A DNA stretch of 61,151 nt from Candidatus Methanovirga australis (GCA_031272765.1 JAISTD010000050.1:1-61151), one strand, 5' to 3'; shown: positions 20,111-31,713, counted from the first letter of the stretch. Program-made: numbers and translations. Notes: generated by a model not told the origin, from the sequence alone.

Positions 20111-23100
20111 ATGAACTGGTGGGCTGAAAAATGGCTTAAATTAGCAGACAAAAAAGAATTAAGAATAGCTTATGATTTTGGACAGAACTATTATGAAAAT
20201 AATGAGCTTGATTTAAATCGAGCTATGAAGGATAATAAACTCCAATGTAAAATGTATGATATGGATATTTCTAAAAGAATTGAACCATATATTCAAATTA
20301 AAAAATTTTCTAAAAAAGAAAGGAAAATAATTAAAAACTTAATTGAAACTTCTCCACTATACTTGATGGAGTTGTTAAAGAATGAATTTTCAAAAGAACT
20401 TTACAATGAGTTATTGGTAAATAATATTCAACTAATTCCTGATTCTTTTGATCAATTAGATTCATCTTGTGCCTGTAAAAAAGAGAGTTGTGAGCATGTG
20501 ATGATTTTATTTCACATGTTTGGTGTTGAAATTAATAGAAATCCTAAGCTTCTTTTTGAAATTCGTGGTTTAGATTTATTAGAAATTCTTAATCCTTATA
20601 TTAAAACTAATATTTATCAAATTAAAAAATATGAAGATATTATCAAGGAAAATTCATTAAAAGATAATGTTATTATAGGAAATAGTGAATTAGTCTATAT
20701 TAATTCTTTTGAAGATCATTTAAAAAATGATAACAATAATGAAGATCATGAAGAAGATATGAGTTCTGAAATCTATGAAGATAAATACATTAATGTAGAT
20801 ATTCTCAACAATTATCTTCATAGTATTCCAAATATGAAAAAAACAATTGAAAGCTTTTTATCAAAAAATCCAGAGTTTTTTAGTAGAGATTTTAAAAGGA
20901 TATTATTTACAAACATGAACCATTGGTCAAAAAGTAGGAATAAGTTTGTTATGGGAGAAACATTAAATCTTGATTTTGAACCTTTTATAGTTAGAACAGG
21001 TAGTGAAAGTGAAGTAGAGTTTAGGGAAAAATTGTTTAAAATGAAGTGGGATAAGCCTTGGAATATGAAAAATTTACAAATTAGATTGAATAAAAACTAT
21101 GAAGTAGAATATGTCTCAAGTTTTAATAATTACAATGTTGGAGATAATAATTCATCTATATTTTATCCATCTTTTCTTTTTTATGAATTTCTTTTTGAAA
21201 TACCAGAAACACTAATAAATCAGTACGATTATTCCATACAATTTTCTTACATGGTTTACAAATTTTCAAAGAAGCTTGTAGAGAAAATAGCTATTGTCCC
21301 TGAATTGTTAGAAACCTTAGATGGATTTTATTTTTGTAGATGGATTCCTACATTATTCAATGAGGAAATTGAGAATACTTTTAATGAAATAGCTATTAAC
21401 TGTCCTAAAGACTTGATACTTTTTGATAACAAGGAAATTTCACAAGCTGAACAAACAAAGATTTTATGTGGAATTTTCATATCTTTACTTATACATGAAA
21501 ATTCTGCTAAAAGTTTTAGTAATTTAAAAAATGAGGATGTTTTTAAACTATTCTTTAATAATAATATTATTAAACATGATTTTTATCATGAAAATAGTAG
21601 ATTAATCAAGATAAATGAATGGCTTTCTAAATTATTGTCTTTTGAAAATAAAAGAGATATTTACTTAATTTTAACTGAAAAAAATGATTTATTTTCTGTT
21701 GATATAAAACTGAAAAATAATAAACCTATTAAATATGGTTTAAAAAAATATAAACTCTATGATAGAGTTAAACTGCTTAATGATCTTATTTTACTTAGTG
21801 AGTATTTCCCGCAATTGAATAATTTAATAAATAATGGTGAAATATTAACCTTTGATTTAAATTTTTTCGATGAGTTCTATTTTGAAGTTTTACCTAACTT
21901 GAAGATTTTGAATTTTAATGTTCAATTACCAAAGACCTTAGAGGAAGTGACTATTCCTAAAATCAGTATGGACTTAAAACCTTCAAAAAAACTTAATAAA
22001 ACAAAGATGAAAGAAGGAATTTTAAATTTGGAAAATCTTGTTGATTTTGATTGGAAAATAGCTATGGGAGATAATAAAATCAGTTTCAATGAATTTAAGA
22101 AATTAGTTAAAGGTTTTCCATCATTTATTAGATTAAATGATAAATTATACAGAATTAATAAAAAAGAAACAGATATTGTATCTAAAAAAATTAAAAAAAT
22201 TCCTAATAAATTAAAAAATAATGAGATCCTACAAACTATTTTAAGTTCATCCTATGAAGATATGGATGTTAATGTAGACTCTTATTTTTCAAGACTAATG
22301 GATGAAATAGAGAACTACAAAGATGTTGATTTACCAGAAAATATTAATGGAACTCTAAGGCCATATCAAAAAAGAGGGTTTTCCTGGCTTGTTCAAAACA
22401 CTTCTATGAACTTTGGAAGTATTCTTGCCGATGATATGGGTCTTGGTAAAACCTTACAGATATTAACTACAATATTACATTTTAAAAATAATAATTATCT
22501 AAATGATAAAAAAGTATTGGTTGTAGTCCCAACAGCTATTCTTTTAAATTGGGAGAACGAGATTAAGAAATTCACACCAAATTTAACTTCTATGATATAT
22601 CATGGAAATAGTCGGGATATTGATCCAGAGACAGATATTATAATAACATCTTATGGTATGATTAGAGCTGATTTTGAAGTATTTGGAGAAAAAGAATGGT
22701 TTTTAATTGTTGTTGATGAAGCACAGAATATTAAGAACCCTGGATCAAAACAAACTCAGTTTATTAAAAAATTAGTGGCTGAACATAGAATAGCTTTAAC
22801 AGGCACTCCTGTTGAAAATAGATTAACTGATTACTGGAGCATATTTGATTTTACTAATAAAAGCTATTTGGAAGGTCATAAAAAATTTAAATCTGACTTT
22901 ATAAATCCAATTGAAAAAGATAGGAATTTCGATATTTTAGAAAAATTTAAGAAAATAACCTCTCCATTCATTTTGAGGCGATTGAAAACAGATAAGACCA
23001 TCATAGATGATTTGCCAGATAAATTAGAAAATGAATGCTATTGTTATTTAACTAAAGATCAAGCCACACTATACCAAAAAACAATTGACACGGTTTTAAA

Positions 23101-23758
23101 TGAAATTCAAAATAGTGAAGGTATTGAGAGAAAAGGATTGGTTTTAAAGTTGATTAATTCCTTAAAACAAATATGCAATCATCCGTCTCAGTTCACTAAG
23201 TCTAAAAAATTTTTTCTTAAACAATCTGGTAAAATGGAAATGTTAATCGATATCTTAGAAAATATTGAAGAGAATAAAGAAAAATCCGTTATTTTCACAC
23301 AATTTGTTCAAATGGGCAATATAATGGTAGAATTACTTGAAATACACTTTGATATGAATGTACTATTTTATCACGGTGGACTCACACGTCAAGCACGTGA
23401 TAAAATGATCGATGATTTTCAAAATAATCCAGAATTAAGAATAATGATTGTTTCTCTTAAAGCTGGTGGAACAGGTTTAAATTTAACAGCTGCTACTAAT
23501 GTGATTCATTATGATTTATGGTGGAATCCAGCTGTTGAAAGTCAGGCTACTGATCGTGTTTATAGAATTGGACAACTGAAAAATGTTATGGTTTATAGAT
23601 TTATAAGTAGTGGAACTTTTGAAGAGGAGATAAATAAAATTTTATCAAATAAAAAAGAGTTAGCTGATATTACTGTTGGAACAGGGGAGAATTTTGTAAC
23701 TGAAATGAGTAATGAAGAACTTAAAAATTTATTTGCTCTGAGAAGAATTGGTATTTAA
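20111..23758 (+). CDS. SWI2/SNF2 family helicase with SWIM zinc finger
   Basis: SWIM SCACKKESCEHV; DDMGLGKTLQ, VVDEAQNIKNP, LTGTPVENR, SLKAGGTGLNLTAATNVIHYDLWWNPAVESQATDRVYRIGQ. Confidence 0.93.
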   Translation: MNWWAEKWLKLADKKELRIAYDFGQNYYENNELDLNRAMKDNKLQCKMYDMDISKRIEPYIQIKKFSKKERKIIKNLIETSPLYLMELLKNEFSKELYNELLVNNIQLIPDSFDQLDSSCACKKESCEHVMILFHMFGVEINRNPKLLFEIRGLDLLEILNPYIKTNIYQIKKYEDIIKENSLKDNVIIGNSELVYINSFEDHLKNDNNNEDHEEDMSSEIYEDKYINVDILNNYLHSIPNMKKTIESFLSKNPEFFSRDFKRILFTNMNHWSKSRNKFVMGETLNLDFEPFIVRTGSESEVEFREKLFKMKWDKPWNMKNLQIRLNKNYEVEYVSSFNNYNVGDNNSSIFYPSFLFYEFLFEIPETLINQYDYSIQFSYMVYKFSKKLVEKIAIVPELLETLDGFYFCRWIPTLFNEEIENTFNEIAINCPKDLILFDNKEISQAEQTKILCGIFISLLIHENSAKSFSNLKNEDVFKLFFNNNIIKHDFYHENSRLIKINEWLSKLLSFENKRDIYLILTEKNDLFSVDIKLKNNKPIKYGLKKYKLYDRVKLLNDLILLSEYFPQLNNLINNGEILTFDLNFFDEFYFEVLPNLKILNFNVQLPKTLEEVTIPKISMDLKPSKKLNKTKMKEGILNLENLVDFDWKIAMGDNKISFNEFKKLVKGFPSFIRLNDKLYRINKKETDIVSKKIKKIPNKLKNNEILQTILSSSYEDMDVNVDSYFSRLMDEIENYKDVDLPENINGTLRPYQKRGFSWLVQNTSMNFGSILADDMGLGKTLQILTTILHFKNNNYLNDKKVLVVVPTAILLNWENEIKKFTPNLTSMIYHGNSRDIDPETDIIITSYGMIRADFEVFGEKEWFLIVVDEAQNIKNPGSKQTQFIKKLVAEHRIALTGTPVENRLTDYWSIFDFTNKSYLEGHKKFKSDFINPIEKDRNFDILEKFKKITSPFILRRLKTDKTIIDDLPDKLENECYCYLTKDQATLYQKTIDTVLNEIQNSEGIERKGLVLKLINSLKQICNHPSQFTKSKKFFLKQSGKMEMLIDILENIEENKEKSVIFTQFVQMGNIMVELLEIHFDMNVLFYHGGLTRQARDKMIDDFQNNPELRIMIVSLKAGGTGLNLTAATNVIHYDLWWNPAVESQATDRVYRIGQLKNVMVYRFISSGTFEEEINKILSNKKELADITVGTGENFVTEMSNEELKNLFALRRIGI

Positions 23759-24056
23759 GGTTAATATTTAAAAATACCTAATTAAAGAAGATATAATTTA
23801 AAAGAAGATATAATTTAAAAATAATCTATTTAAAGAAAAAGCAATATTTAAATAAGCTAAAAAGGAACTTATATCTAATAAAAACATATTTAATCTATTA
23901 TTTTTAGTAAATTTAGGATATATTCCTGATTTTCAGAAGTTAGGTTTTAAATTATCTTTATTTTTTAAAAAAAATATTAATTTGAATAATAACTACTACT
24001 TTATCAATAATAAAATTGATAAGTTTGTAGTCAAATTATGAAAACATTCATAATAA

Positions 24057-24437
24057 TAGTTAAACTCCAAACTTTTGTAAAATAATCAAATTTAAATATT
24101 CCATAATTTTCTTTTATTTTGAAAATTAAGGCTAAAATAAAGAAATAAATATGATGATTATAGTTCTTGATATTAATAATTTAATTAATAAATTTTTTAT
24201 ATAATCTTTTATTGGTTAAAATTTATTTTTAACTTAGAAGAATTTATTCTCTGTTTGAAAATATCAATTAAGCATGGCTTATTTTATTATTGAATAATTT
24301 AAAATTTATTATATCAATAAATACATTATTTAATTAAATAAAATTTGAAATAAAATAATATTATATTTATTTAAAAAGTCCGTTACTTACAAAAATCATG
24401 TCAAGGACTATATTTTCAAACTTTAGGATTCTAACTA
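24057..24437. mobile_element. MITE-B copy interrupted by MITE-A
   Basis: TAGTTAAACTCC...GATGATTA and TTTTCAAACTTTAGGATTCTAACTA match the reverse complement of 59430-59558; 381 bp minus 252 bp (250 + TA) leaves 129 bp. Confidence 0.85.
24161..24410. mobile_element. MITE-A, 250 bp, with TA target duplication
   Basis: Ends TAGTTCTTGATATT / ATGTCAAGGACTA are inverted repeats; TA at 24159-24160 and 24411-24412. Confidence 0.88.
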
Positions 24438-24970
24438 TAGTTTAAATTGAAATAATTAAAGATATGCAAAATTTAATATAGCTAAATATGTAACAAAGTA
24501 AACATGCCTAATTATGGAAACATTTATATTAGTTAATGATAATAAAATATTAATTATATAAATGAACTAAAAATCATTACTAAATACCATATCTTAAACC
24601 ATACTTTTAAAATGATCAAATTATAAAGTTGAATAATATTTTTAACAAAACTTTTATGAAGAAGTATTAAAATTGATATAATTTATGCTATTGTCAAGAC
24701 AAAATAGTTGTATGACTTTATATGGTTCATGACAACTTAGTTTTGAAGTTTCGTTTATATAATTTTAAATTCAAATAAATAGAATTTTATCCAATAACAA
24801 ATCTATTATGAATTATTAAAGTATTATGTCAATATAAATACATTGATAATTAAATTGTCATGCTATATTCTATCTTGTAGATTCTATAATAATATAATGC
24901 ATTATAGTTAATAGTGATAAATCATATTAAGTATTATATGAGTTCAATTAAAATTCAAAAAAAATAATAA

Positions 24971-25282
24971 TTGTGTGTTGCTATGAGGATTAACAAAAAA
25001 AGAGACAAAAACAAAATGACCATTGAAGTTTTTGGAAGATTAGACATTGATTCCTCCCACGAACTGGAAGAAGAAATAATGGAAGTTGTACCTGAAATAA
25101 GTGAATTGATCCTTGATTTCAAAGACTTAGAATATATATCCAGTTCAGGGCTTCGTGTAATTCTTACAGTACAGAAGTTAATGGAGAGTAAAAAAGGGAA
25201 ATTAATTATTAAAAATATCAACAGTTTTGTAATTGATATTTTCAAAACTACGAATATAATTAAACTTTTAAATATTCAATAA
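24971..25282 (+). CDS. STAS-domain anti-sigma-factor antagonist-like protein (RsbV/SpoIIAA-like)
   Basis: MTIEVFGRLDIDSSHELEEEI...LILDFKDLEYISSSGLRVILTVQKLM. Confidence 0.87.
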   Translation: MCVAMRINKKRDKNKMTIEVFGRLDIDSSHELEEEIMEVVPEISELILDFKDLEYISSSGLRVILTVQKLMESKKGKLIIKNINSFVIDIFKTTNIIKLLNIQ

Positions 25283-25955
25283 TATGATTCAATGTTCAGA
25301 TTATTGAATAGCAAAACTAAAGATGGGAATATATTTTGTGTTTTGAAAAAATAATCACATAATAATGAAACATCAAAATTTATAATCATCGAAATTTAAC
25401 TTTTTTTAAAGAATTTCACTGTTAAGTTAATATGATAAATTATAAAGTTCAATATTTAAAATTTTTAGTATCAAAAATCAGATTTAAATATCAAAAATTA
25501 GACAAACTTCTTTTAAAGAGAAAAATGGAAGTTCTCACGATCTTCATCATTTTTTCCAAGTTTTTTTCATTAGTAACAGAAAAGATTTCAAATGTTTAAT
25601 TAAATCAAACTTTAGTCAATTAAAAAAGTTAACATAACATAGATTAGGACTAAAACTTTTTTTTTTAAAAAAATTTGTATAACTCTTGATGTTTAATGAG
25701 ATAATTTCTTGAATTGAATTATTAATATAATCTGTTAAATTTATTTAATTTCCTTCTTTATTTTAAATAATATTAATTATGTATGATCGTTTTATTATTA
25801 AAAATAAGATTATCATATTAAAGTTTAGAAACATAACCTTTTCAAAACATTAATCTTTAAGAAACATAGCACTGATTACAAACAATTTTAAAAAATTTAA
25901 TAATATGATTAAAGTTCTAAGTTATTTTGGTTTAGGAAATTGGAATGTGAGTTAA

Positions 25956-28031
25956 GTGGGCGATAAATTGAAAAGTAATTTAAAGAGATTTTTAATCTCT
26001 TTAATAGTATATGCAGTCACATTCACATTTTTTGATAGTACAATGTACTTCCAGAATAAAATAGATCCTTCAATACTATTCATATCTTTTTTTCCTTTGA
26101 TATGGGGTCCTTGGGGGATTTTAGGGTTATCTACTGGAGATTTAATAGGTCGTGTTTTATCCATCTATTTTTCACACGGTAAAACATTTTCCCTCCCTGA
26201 AACTATTGTTTTTTCTTTATGCGTGTTTATGACTTCTTATTTTATTTACAAACTGTATTACTCTTTTGATATTAATAATAAAGTATCAATAATGCACTTC
26301 TATGAACCATATAATTTAATTAAGTTCATAATAATCTTGTGTATCACTAACGCTCTTTATGTATTTATTCATATTTATTTTGCAATAAGCTTTTCAGGAA
26401 TGTCTTTTCAAGATTTACTTATAAATGAATTCATTAATAATTTTATTTTTATAACAAATTTATCACTTATTTTTAGTCTTTTCTTTATTTCAATAGCAGG
26501 TTTGAAAAATGTAAATATATATGTTCCTAAAAAGACAAAAAATAGGCTACTCGTAAAATATTTGGAACCTTTTTCCGAATATTTGAAGCCGTATTCCAGA
26601 TATTTAGTACAATATTCTCGATTTATTAATCTAATGGTGTTTATATATACGATAGTTTTAATTTATCAAGTTAAACTTTGTTTTGATGGGAATCACAGTG
26701 TGTATGATACTACAATGCTTTTATTCTCCTTATTCTTTATAAATATTTTAGTTGTTATTAAACCAATTACTAAAGAGGCGGTTGTTGAAAAGAATAGATC
26801 TTTTGGTGAGTTTGTAATTTTCATATTCATATTTCTATCAATGATATCAGTAATATTTTCATTATTCTCATTTTTATTGCCAAGTTATCACCTTGGGATC
26901 TTTAAAACTGAATCAGGTTTCAACGAGGTTATAAATGTTGGCACATTTTTTTTAAGCAATGAAATAACACTTATACAGATTTTATTCACATTTCTTTGTT
27001 CAATGATTGTTATGTACTACCTGGAAGCTGTTTTTACTAAGCCATTACATTCTATTTCGGATGTCACGGAAAGTTATGTTCTGAATAAACTTAATAGTGA
27101 AATATTAGAATCTAATGGAAAATTAAATGAAAGCATGGGATCAATTTTAAATCAATTAGATGTTTTATCCCATAATAAATATGATCTTGGACCTTTAGCT
27201 CAATCTTTTAAAGAAATGATCGAAAGTTTAGAAATTTTTATTGAAGACTTAAAACGACTTACAAGTGAAAAAGAGAGAATTGTCGCTGAAATGGATATCG
27301 CATCTAAAATTCAAAAAGACATTCTTCCCAATATTTTTCCCCCATTTCCAGACAGGTTAAATGAATTTGATATTTTTGCAATGTCTATTCCTGCAAAAAA
27401 TGTTGGAGGAGATTTTTATGATTATTTTTTAGTGGATGATGACCATTTATCTATTGTTATTGGCGATGTGAGTGGTAAAGGGGTTCCAGCCGCAATATTT
27501 ATGTCAATAGTTCAAACTTTAATCAAAGAACAATCAAATTTTGGATTAAGTCCATCAGAGGTTTTTAACAATGTTAATAAAAGAATAATTGAAAATAATG
27601 ATCATAATCTCATGTTTGTAACATCTTGGTTTGGAATATTAGAGTTATCCTCAGGGAAATTAAATTATGTGAATGCTGGACATGATCCTCCATTTATATC
27701 CCATAATTATTCAAATTATACAGCTTTAACTTCAGAACCCCATCTTGTACTTGGAGTGGAAGATATAAACTATACTCAATATGAAACCACAATATCTGAA
27801 GGAGATAGATTGTATGTTTATACTGATGGAATTATTGAAGGTATTAATCAAAAAAATGAACCATTTTCAAAGAATAGATTGTTAGATATTTTAAACGACA
27901 ATAAAAAAAGTAACATTAAAGATTTGATTTTAGAAATTAAAAAAGATTTAAATGAATTTACTTCTGGTATGGAACAATTTGACGATGAAACTATGATGAT
28001 ATTAGAATATAGAGATAAAAATATTAATTAG
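25956..28031 (+). CDS. Membrane-bound PP2C/SpoIIE-type serine phosphatase (RsbU-like)
   Basis: Multi-TM N-terminus; MDIASKIQKDILP, GGDFYDYFLVDDDHLSIVIGDVSGKGVPAAIFMS, YVNAGHDPP, YTDGIIEG. Confidence 0.9.
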   Translation: MGDKLKSNLKRFLISLIVYAVTFTFFDSTMYFQNKIDPSILFISFFPLIWGPWGILGLSTGDLIGRVLSIYFSHGKTFSLPETIVFSLCVFMTSYFIYKLYYSFDINNKVSIMHFYEPYNLIKFIIILCITNALYVFIHIYFAISFSGMSFQDLLINEFINNFIFITNLSLIFSLFFISIAGLKNVNIYVPKKTKNRLLVKYLEPFSEYLKPYSRYLVQYSRFINLMVFIYTIVLIYQVKLCFDGNHSVYDTTMLLFSLFFINILVVIKPITKEAVVEKNRSFGEFVIFIFIFLSMISVIFSLFSFLLPSYHLGIFKTESGFNEVINVGTFFLSNEITLIQILFTFLCSMIVMYYLEAVFTKPLHSISDVTESYVLNKLNSEILESNGKLNESMGSILNQLDVLSHNKYDLGPLAQSFKEMIESLEIFIEDLKRLTSEKERIVAEMDIASKIQKDILPNIFPPFPDRLNEFDIFAMSIPAKNVGGDFYDYFLVDDDHLSIVIGDVSGKGVPAAIFMSIVQTLIKEQSNFGLSPSEVFNNVNKRIIENNDHNLMFVTSWFGILELSSGKLNYVNAGHDPPFISHNYSNYTALTSEPHLVLGVEDINYTQYETTISEGDRLYVYTDGIIEGINQKNEPFSKNRLLDILNDNKKSNIKDLILEIKKDLNEFTSGMEQFDDETMMILEYRDKNIN

Positions 28032-28296
28032 TCGCTGAATCTATATTATACTTGAGATGATAGCTTAACAAACCCTTTTCTTTTTTATTATAATATCTAC
28101 ATTGTAATCTAATTTTAAAATTTAATATATATTCCATATATATTAAAAATGTTTAAATATTATTAAATTAAAGAAACAATATATTGTTTTATTAAATTTT
28201 CTAATATATGATCAATTGAATAGTTAAACTATCAGATTTGAAAGCATTTTAATAAAGAATTTAGTAAAACACTATAAGACAATGTTAGTGGTTTGA

Positions 28297-28980
28297 ATGA
28301 ATGTACTAAAAGAATTTAATATAAAAGCAAACAACCCAGAACTTTTTGAAATAGCTTTTATTCATACATCTTATGCAACAAGATATAAATTAAAATATGA
28401 TTATGAATGTTTAGAATTTTTAGGAGATTCAGTTCTTAATTTTCTCGTATCTCATTATTTATATGAGTGTTATGAAGATTTTGAAGAAGGAGGTCTTACA
28501 AAATTAAGATCTAATTTTGTTTGTGAAGCTGCCCTGGAATATTACTCATTTTATTTGGGATTTGATAAATATCTTAAAATATCTAATGTTAATATAACAA
28601 AAAATGAAATGAAATCTGCTAATGCTGATATAGTTGAATCTTTTTTAGGTGCTCTTTTTTTAGATCAAGGCATTGAAAAGGTCAAGGAATTTTTAGAAAG
28701 GTATATCTTCAAGTTTATAGATTCTCGCCATGTATTTTTTACAGATTACAAATCACGAATCAAAGAATATGGGGATGCTAACGAGATAGAAATTAAATAT
28801 GAGTTAGTAAGAGAAACTGGTCGTCAGCATGATAAAACATTTGTAATGAGAATATTTCTTAATGATAAAAACTTTGGTACTGGAGAAGGGAAAAGCAAAA
28901 GAGAGGCTGAACAATTTGCTGCTAAGGAGGCTGTTGACAAATTGGAGATAGATAAAGATATATTTTCAGTTAAGAGATAG
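28297..28980 (+). CDS. rnc: Ribonuclease III
   Basis: YECLEFLGDSVLNFLVSHYLY, ESFLGALFLDQG, dsRBD GEGKSKREAEQFAAKEAVDKL. Confidence 0.92.
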   Translation: MNVLKEFNIKANNPELFEIAFIHTSYATRYKLKYDYECLEFLGDSVLNFLVSHYLYECYEDFEEGGLTKLRSNFVCEAALEYYSFYLGFDKYLKISNVNITKNEMKSANADIVESFLGALFLDQGIEKVKEFLERYIFKFIDSRHVFFTDYKSRIKEYGDANEIEIKYELVRETGRQHDKTFVMRIFLNDKNFGTGEGKSKREAEQFAAKEAVDKLEIDKDIFSVKR

Positions 28981-29159
28981 TAAGAGGAAGTTATAAGATT
29001 AAAATATTTTTTACAATAGATAATCAATAAATAGTATATTCATTAATATATAACTATTAAATATGATTTATAAGATAAATTAATACATGTTTTATAAGAG
29101 ATAATTAAGTTAAGTCATTAATCATATAAATAATACATGAATAGCCAGGTAAACATTAT

Positions 29160-29540
29160 CTAACTTTTTTTATTTTTTTTAGATCTGTAATCATCAATAG
29201 CTGCTTGTAGTGCATCAGCTGCTAAATTAGAACAATGCATTTTAACTGGCGGTAATCCATCAAGAGCATTTGCTACTTGATTTCTACTAATATCATAAGC
29301 TTCATCAACTGTTTTTCCGATAGCTAATTCTGTGATCATGCTACTTGTTGCAATAGCTGCTCCACAACCAAATGTTTTAAATTTTATGTCTCGTATAATA
29401 TCTTTATCGTCGACATCAATGTATATGGTCATCATATCTCCACAAGTAGGATTCCCGACCTCACCCACACCAGAGGGATTTTCTATTTCTCCAACATTTC
29501 TTGGGTTTTGAAAATGATCCATTACCTTCTCTGTATACAA
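29160..29540 (-). CDS. IscU/NifU-type Fe-S scaffold
   Basis: MDHFQNPRNVGEIENPSGVGEVGNPTCGD, FKTFGCGAAIATSS, PPVKMHCSNLAADALQAAI. Confidence 0.92.
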   Translation of the reverse strand: MYTEKVMDHFQNPRNVGEIENPSGVGEVGNPTCGDMMTIYIDVDDKDIIRDIKFKTFGCGAAIATSSMITELAIGKTVDEAYDISRNQVANALDGLPPVKMHCSNLAADALQAAIDDYRSKKNKKS

Positions 29541-29692
29541 TTTACATTCTCCTTAAAATTTATAATAAATATTTAATATTATAATTCTCTTTTAATTAAT
29601 ATAAATATTTTTTCCTTAGCTTTATTTCATATATTTTCCAATATTTTTTGACATAATTTTGAATAAAAATTTATACAGATTTAGCTTTTCTT

Positions 29693-30274
29693 TTATTCTT
29701 TATTTGAGTCAATAACAGTGAAACTACTTTTTAATTTAGATAATTCTTTTTTGGTAAGCGGTCTTTTTTTCACTTCAAGACCAGCTATGTTACTTTGACC
29801 GAAAGGGTCTTCAATAATAAGGTCAGCTTTTAGCTCACCTTTTAATAGCTTATCCAATTTTTTAAGAGTGTTTTTAGCATTTGTTTGAGCTTCATCGTCT
29901 TGAAATAGTATTAGAGCTTGTTTCACTCCGTTCTGAAATCTATTTAAAACTCCTTCAATATTGGATATGTAACCTTCTGATTTTGGTCCAGGCTCTACTT
30001 TAATGCCAAGTTCTGGTATTGATACTGTGGCTGATTGTGATCTAACTACTCTATTTGATAATTTATCTTTAGATATTTCTATTTCATATCTAATAGGATC
30101 TTTATGATCTAATGATATTATATCAGTATATTTGTATCCACATACCTTACACAATAGCGATGTTTCCATTACTTCACCAAAATAAGGTATTTTTTCGGTT
30201 TTAATCCAGGATTCTGCAGTTTTTATTCCATTGCAAACTGGACAATCAATTAACATTTCTTTTTCTTCTTTCAA
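29693..30274 (-). CDS. ZPR1-type zinc-finger protein
   Basis: CPVCNG...CKVCGYKYTDI...SQSATVSIPELGIKVEPGPKSEGYISNIEGVL. Confidence 0.85.
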   Translation of the reverse strand: MKEEKEMLIDCPVCNGIKTAESWIKTEKIPYFGEVMETSLLCKVCGYKYTDIISLDHKDPIRYEIEISKDKLSNRVVRSQSATVSIPELGIKVEPGPKSEGYISNIEGVLNRFQNGVKQALILFQDDEAQTNAKNTLKKLDKLLKGELKADLIIEDPFGQSNIAGLEVKKRPLTKKELSKLKSSFTVIDSNKE

Positions 30275-30654
30275 TTGGACACCTTAATTAAGTTTTTTGC
30301 TAATAAAAATTTCAAGACAATAGCTAAGTTTTTATTTATATACTAATAATAACATGAGGTTATATAATGAAAATAATATAATATTTAAGATTAATAAATT
30401 TAATATAATAATTATAATAATAATATATTTTATAAAATCATTGAATAAATCATTAAAAGTTCTATTTTACATTAGTTAATAAAACTATTAGAACAATATT
30501 CAATATAATTATTTATTAAATATTAATCTTAAATAATTAATTAGTCTTACTATTAATTAATTCTAATTATTTATTATATAATGTTAAACTTACACATAGA
30601 TTAATTAAGTTATTCAATGATTAATTTGTTATTAAATACAAGAGATGTGATTTT

Positions 30655-31713
30655 TTGCATACTGTAAACTCAGTTAAAGAACTTCAAGAACTTAATCCAT
30701 ATGTTATAATTGGATGCGGTGGAGGAGGAGAAAAATTTTCTAATTTTGAAGGAATAGAAGCAGTTGGCTTTGTAGACAATGATAAAGAGAAACAAAAAGG
30801 CTCTTTTTGTGGAGCCAATGTTTCACCAGATCTATTGTCCTTACTTAAAAATACAGATGCTAAAAGTGTAGCTATTATGTTACCGATAGGTGCAGAAGGA
30901 ACAGCATTAATGTATGCAGTTCAAGCTATTTCGGCGGGGAAAAATGTAGTATCTTCATTTAGATCGCTTTCGTTGATGGATAATACATCTTTGCTAAAGT
31001 TAGCAAAGGACAAAAATGTTGTTTTAAAGGAAATTACTCCTCGTTTAGATATTATTGAAAAAATTTTTGGGATTCGTCCTGAAAGATGTTGTGAGATTTT
31101 ACCTAAAATATCTTATAAACCAGCTGCATCAGTTGTTTTCGTTGGAGGAACTTCTCAAGAATGTGGAAAAAGAACAACTACAAGACTGTTAGGAAAGGAA
31201 GCAATGAAGAGGGGTATCAATGTTGGAATCATATCAACTGATGAGATGGGATTAGAAGAACCAACAGACATCAATTTTAGGGCAGGAAGTCTTTCAGCAA
31301 TGGATATAAGTTCTGCAATCTTACAGTCAATGAAAACTCTTGAAGAAAAAAAATCTCCAGAAATAATTTTTGTTGAAGGTCAAGCAAGCTTGACTGAAAC
31401 TGGAAACCCTCATCCCAGAGGATTATCAGCATCTATATTAATCGGTGCTGCACCAGACGTGGCAATAGTTTGTCATAGACCACACCATCCTTATAGATAT
31501 CCACGAGGAATTGATTGTGAAATTAAAGCTATTGAGTCAGTTGAACCTACAACCAAAGTAGTTGGGTTATCAATAAACTCACTTAATTTAAATGATGATG
31601 AAAACATTGATGATTTCTCAGAATATGGTTTGCCTGTGGTGGATATGAAAAATGGTGGAGCAGAAAAGCTTTTAAATAGTGTTTTAGATTATTTGAATAA
31701 TAGAAATAAGTGA
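30655..31713 (+). CDS. DUF1611/COG3367 family P-loop protein (DgcN-like)
   Basis: [58 protein letters not shown]. Confidence 0.75.
   Translation: MHTVNSVKELQELNPYVIIGCGGGGEKFSNFEGIEAVGFVDNDKEKQKGSFCGANVSPDLLSLLKNTDAKSVAIMLPIGAEGTALMYAVQAISAGKNVVSSFRSLSLMDNTSLLKLAKDKNVVLKEITPRLDIIEKIFGIRPERCCEILPKISYKPAASVVFVGGTSQECGKRTTTRLLGKEAMKRGINVGIISTDEMGLEEPTDINFRAGSLSAMDISSAILQSMKTLEEKKSPEIIFVEGQASLTETGNPHPRGLSASILIGAAPDVAIVCHRPHHPYRYPRGIDCEIKAIESVEPTTKVVGLSINSLNLNDDENIDDFSEYGLPVVDMKNGGAEKLLNSVLDYLNNRNK

Noticed and set aside
23786-23819. Tandem agaagatataatttaaa duplication (and similar short duplications near 34800 and 57850)
   Set aside because: Short duplications in AT-rich intergenic DNA; expected by slippage.
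24699-24745. Imperfect inverted repeat CAAAATAGTTGT...ACAACTTAGTTTTG upstream of the STAS gene
   Set aside because: Could be an operator, but it is imperfect and single-copy here; not enough support to report.
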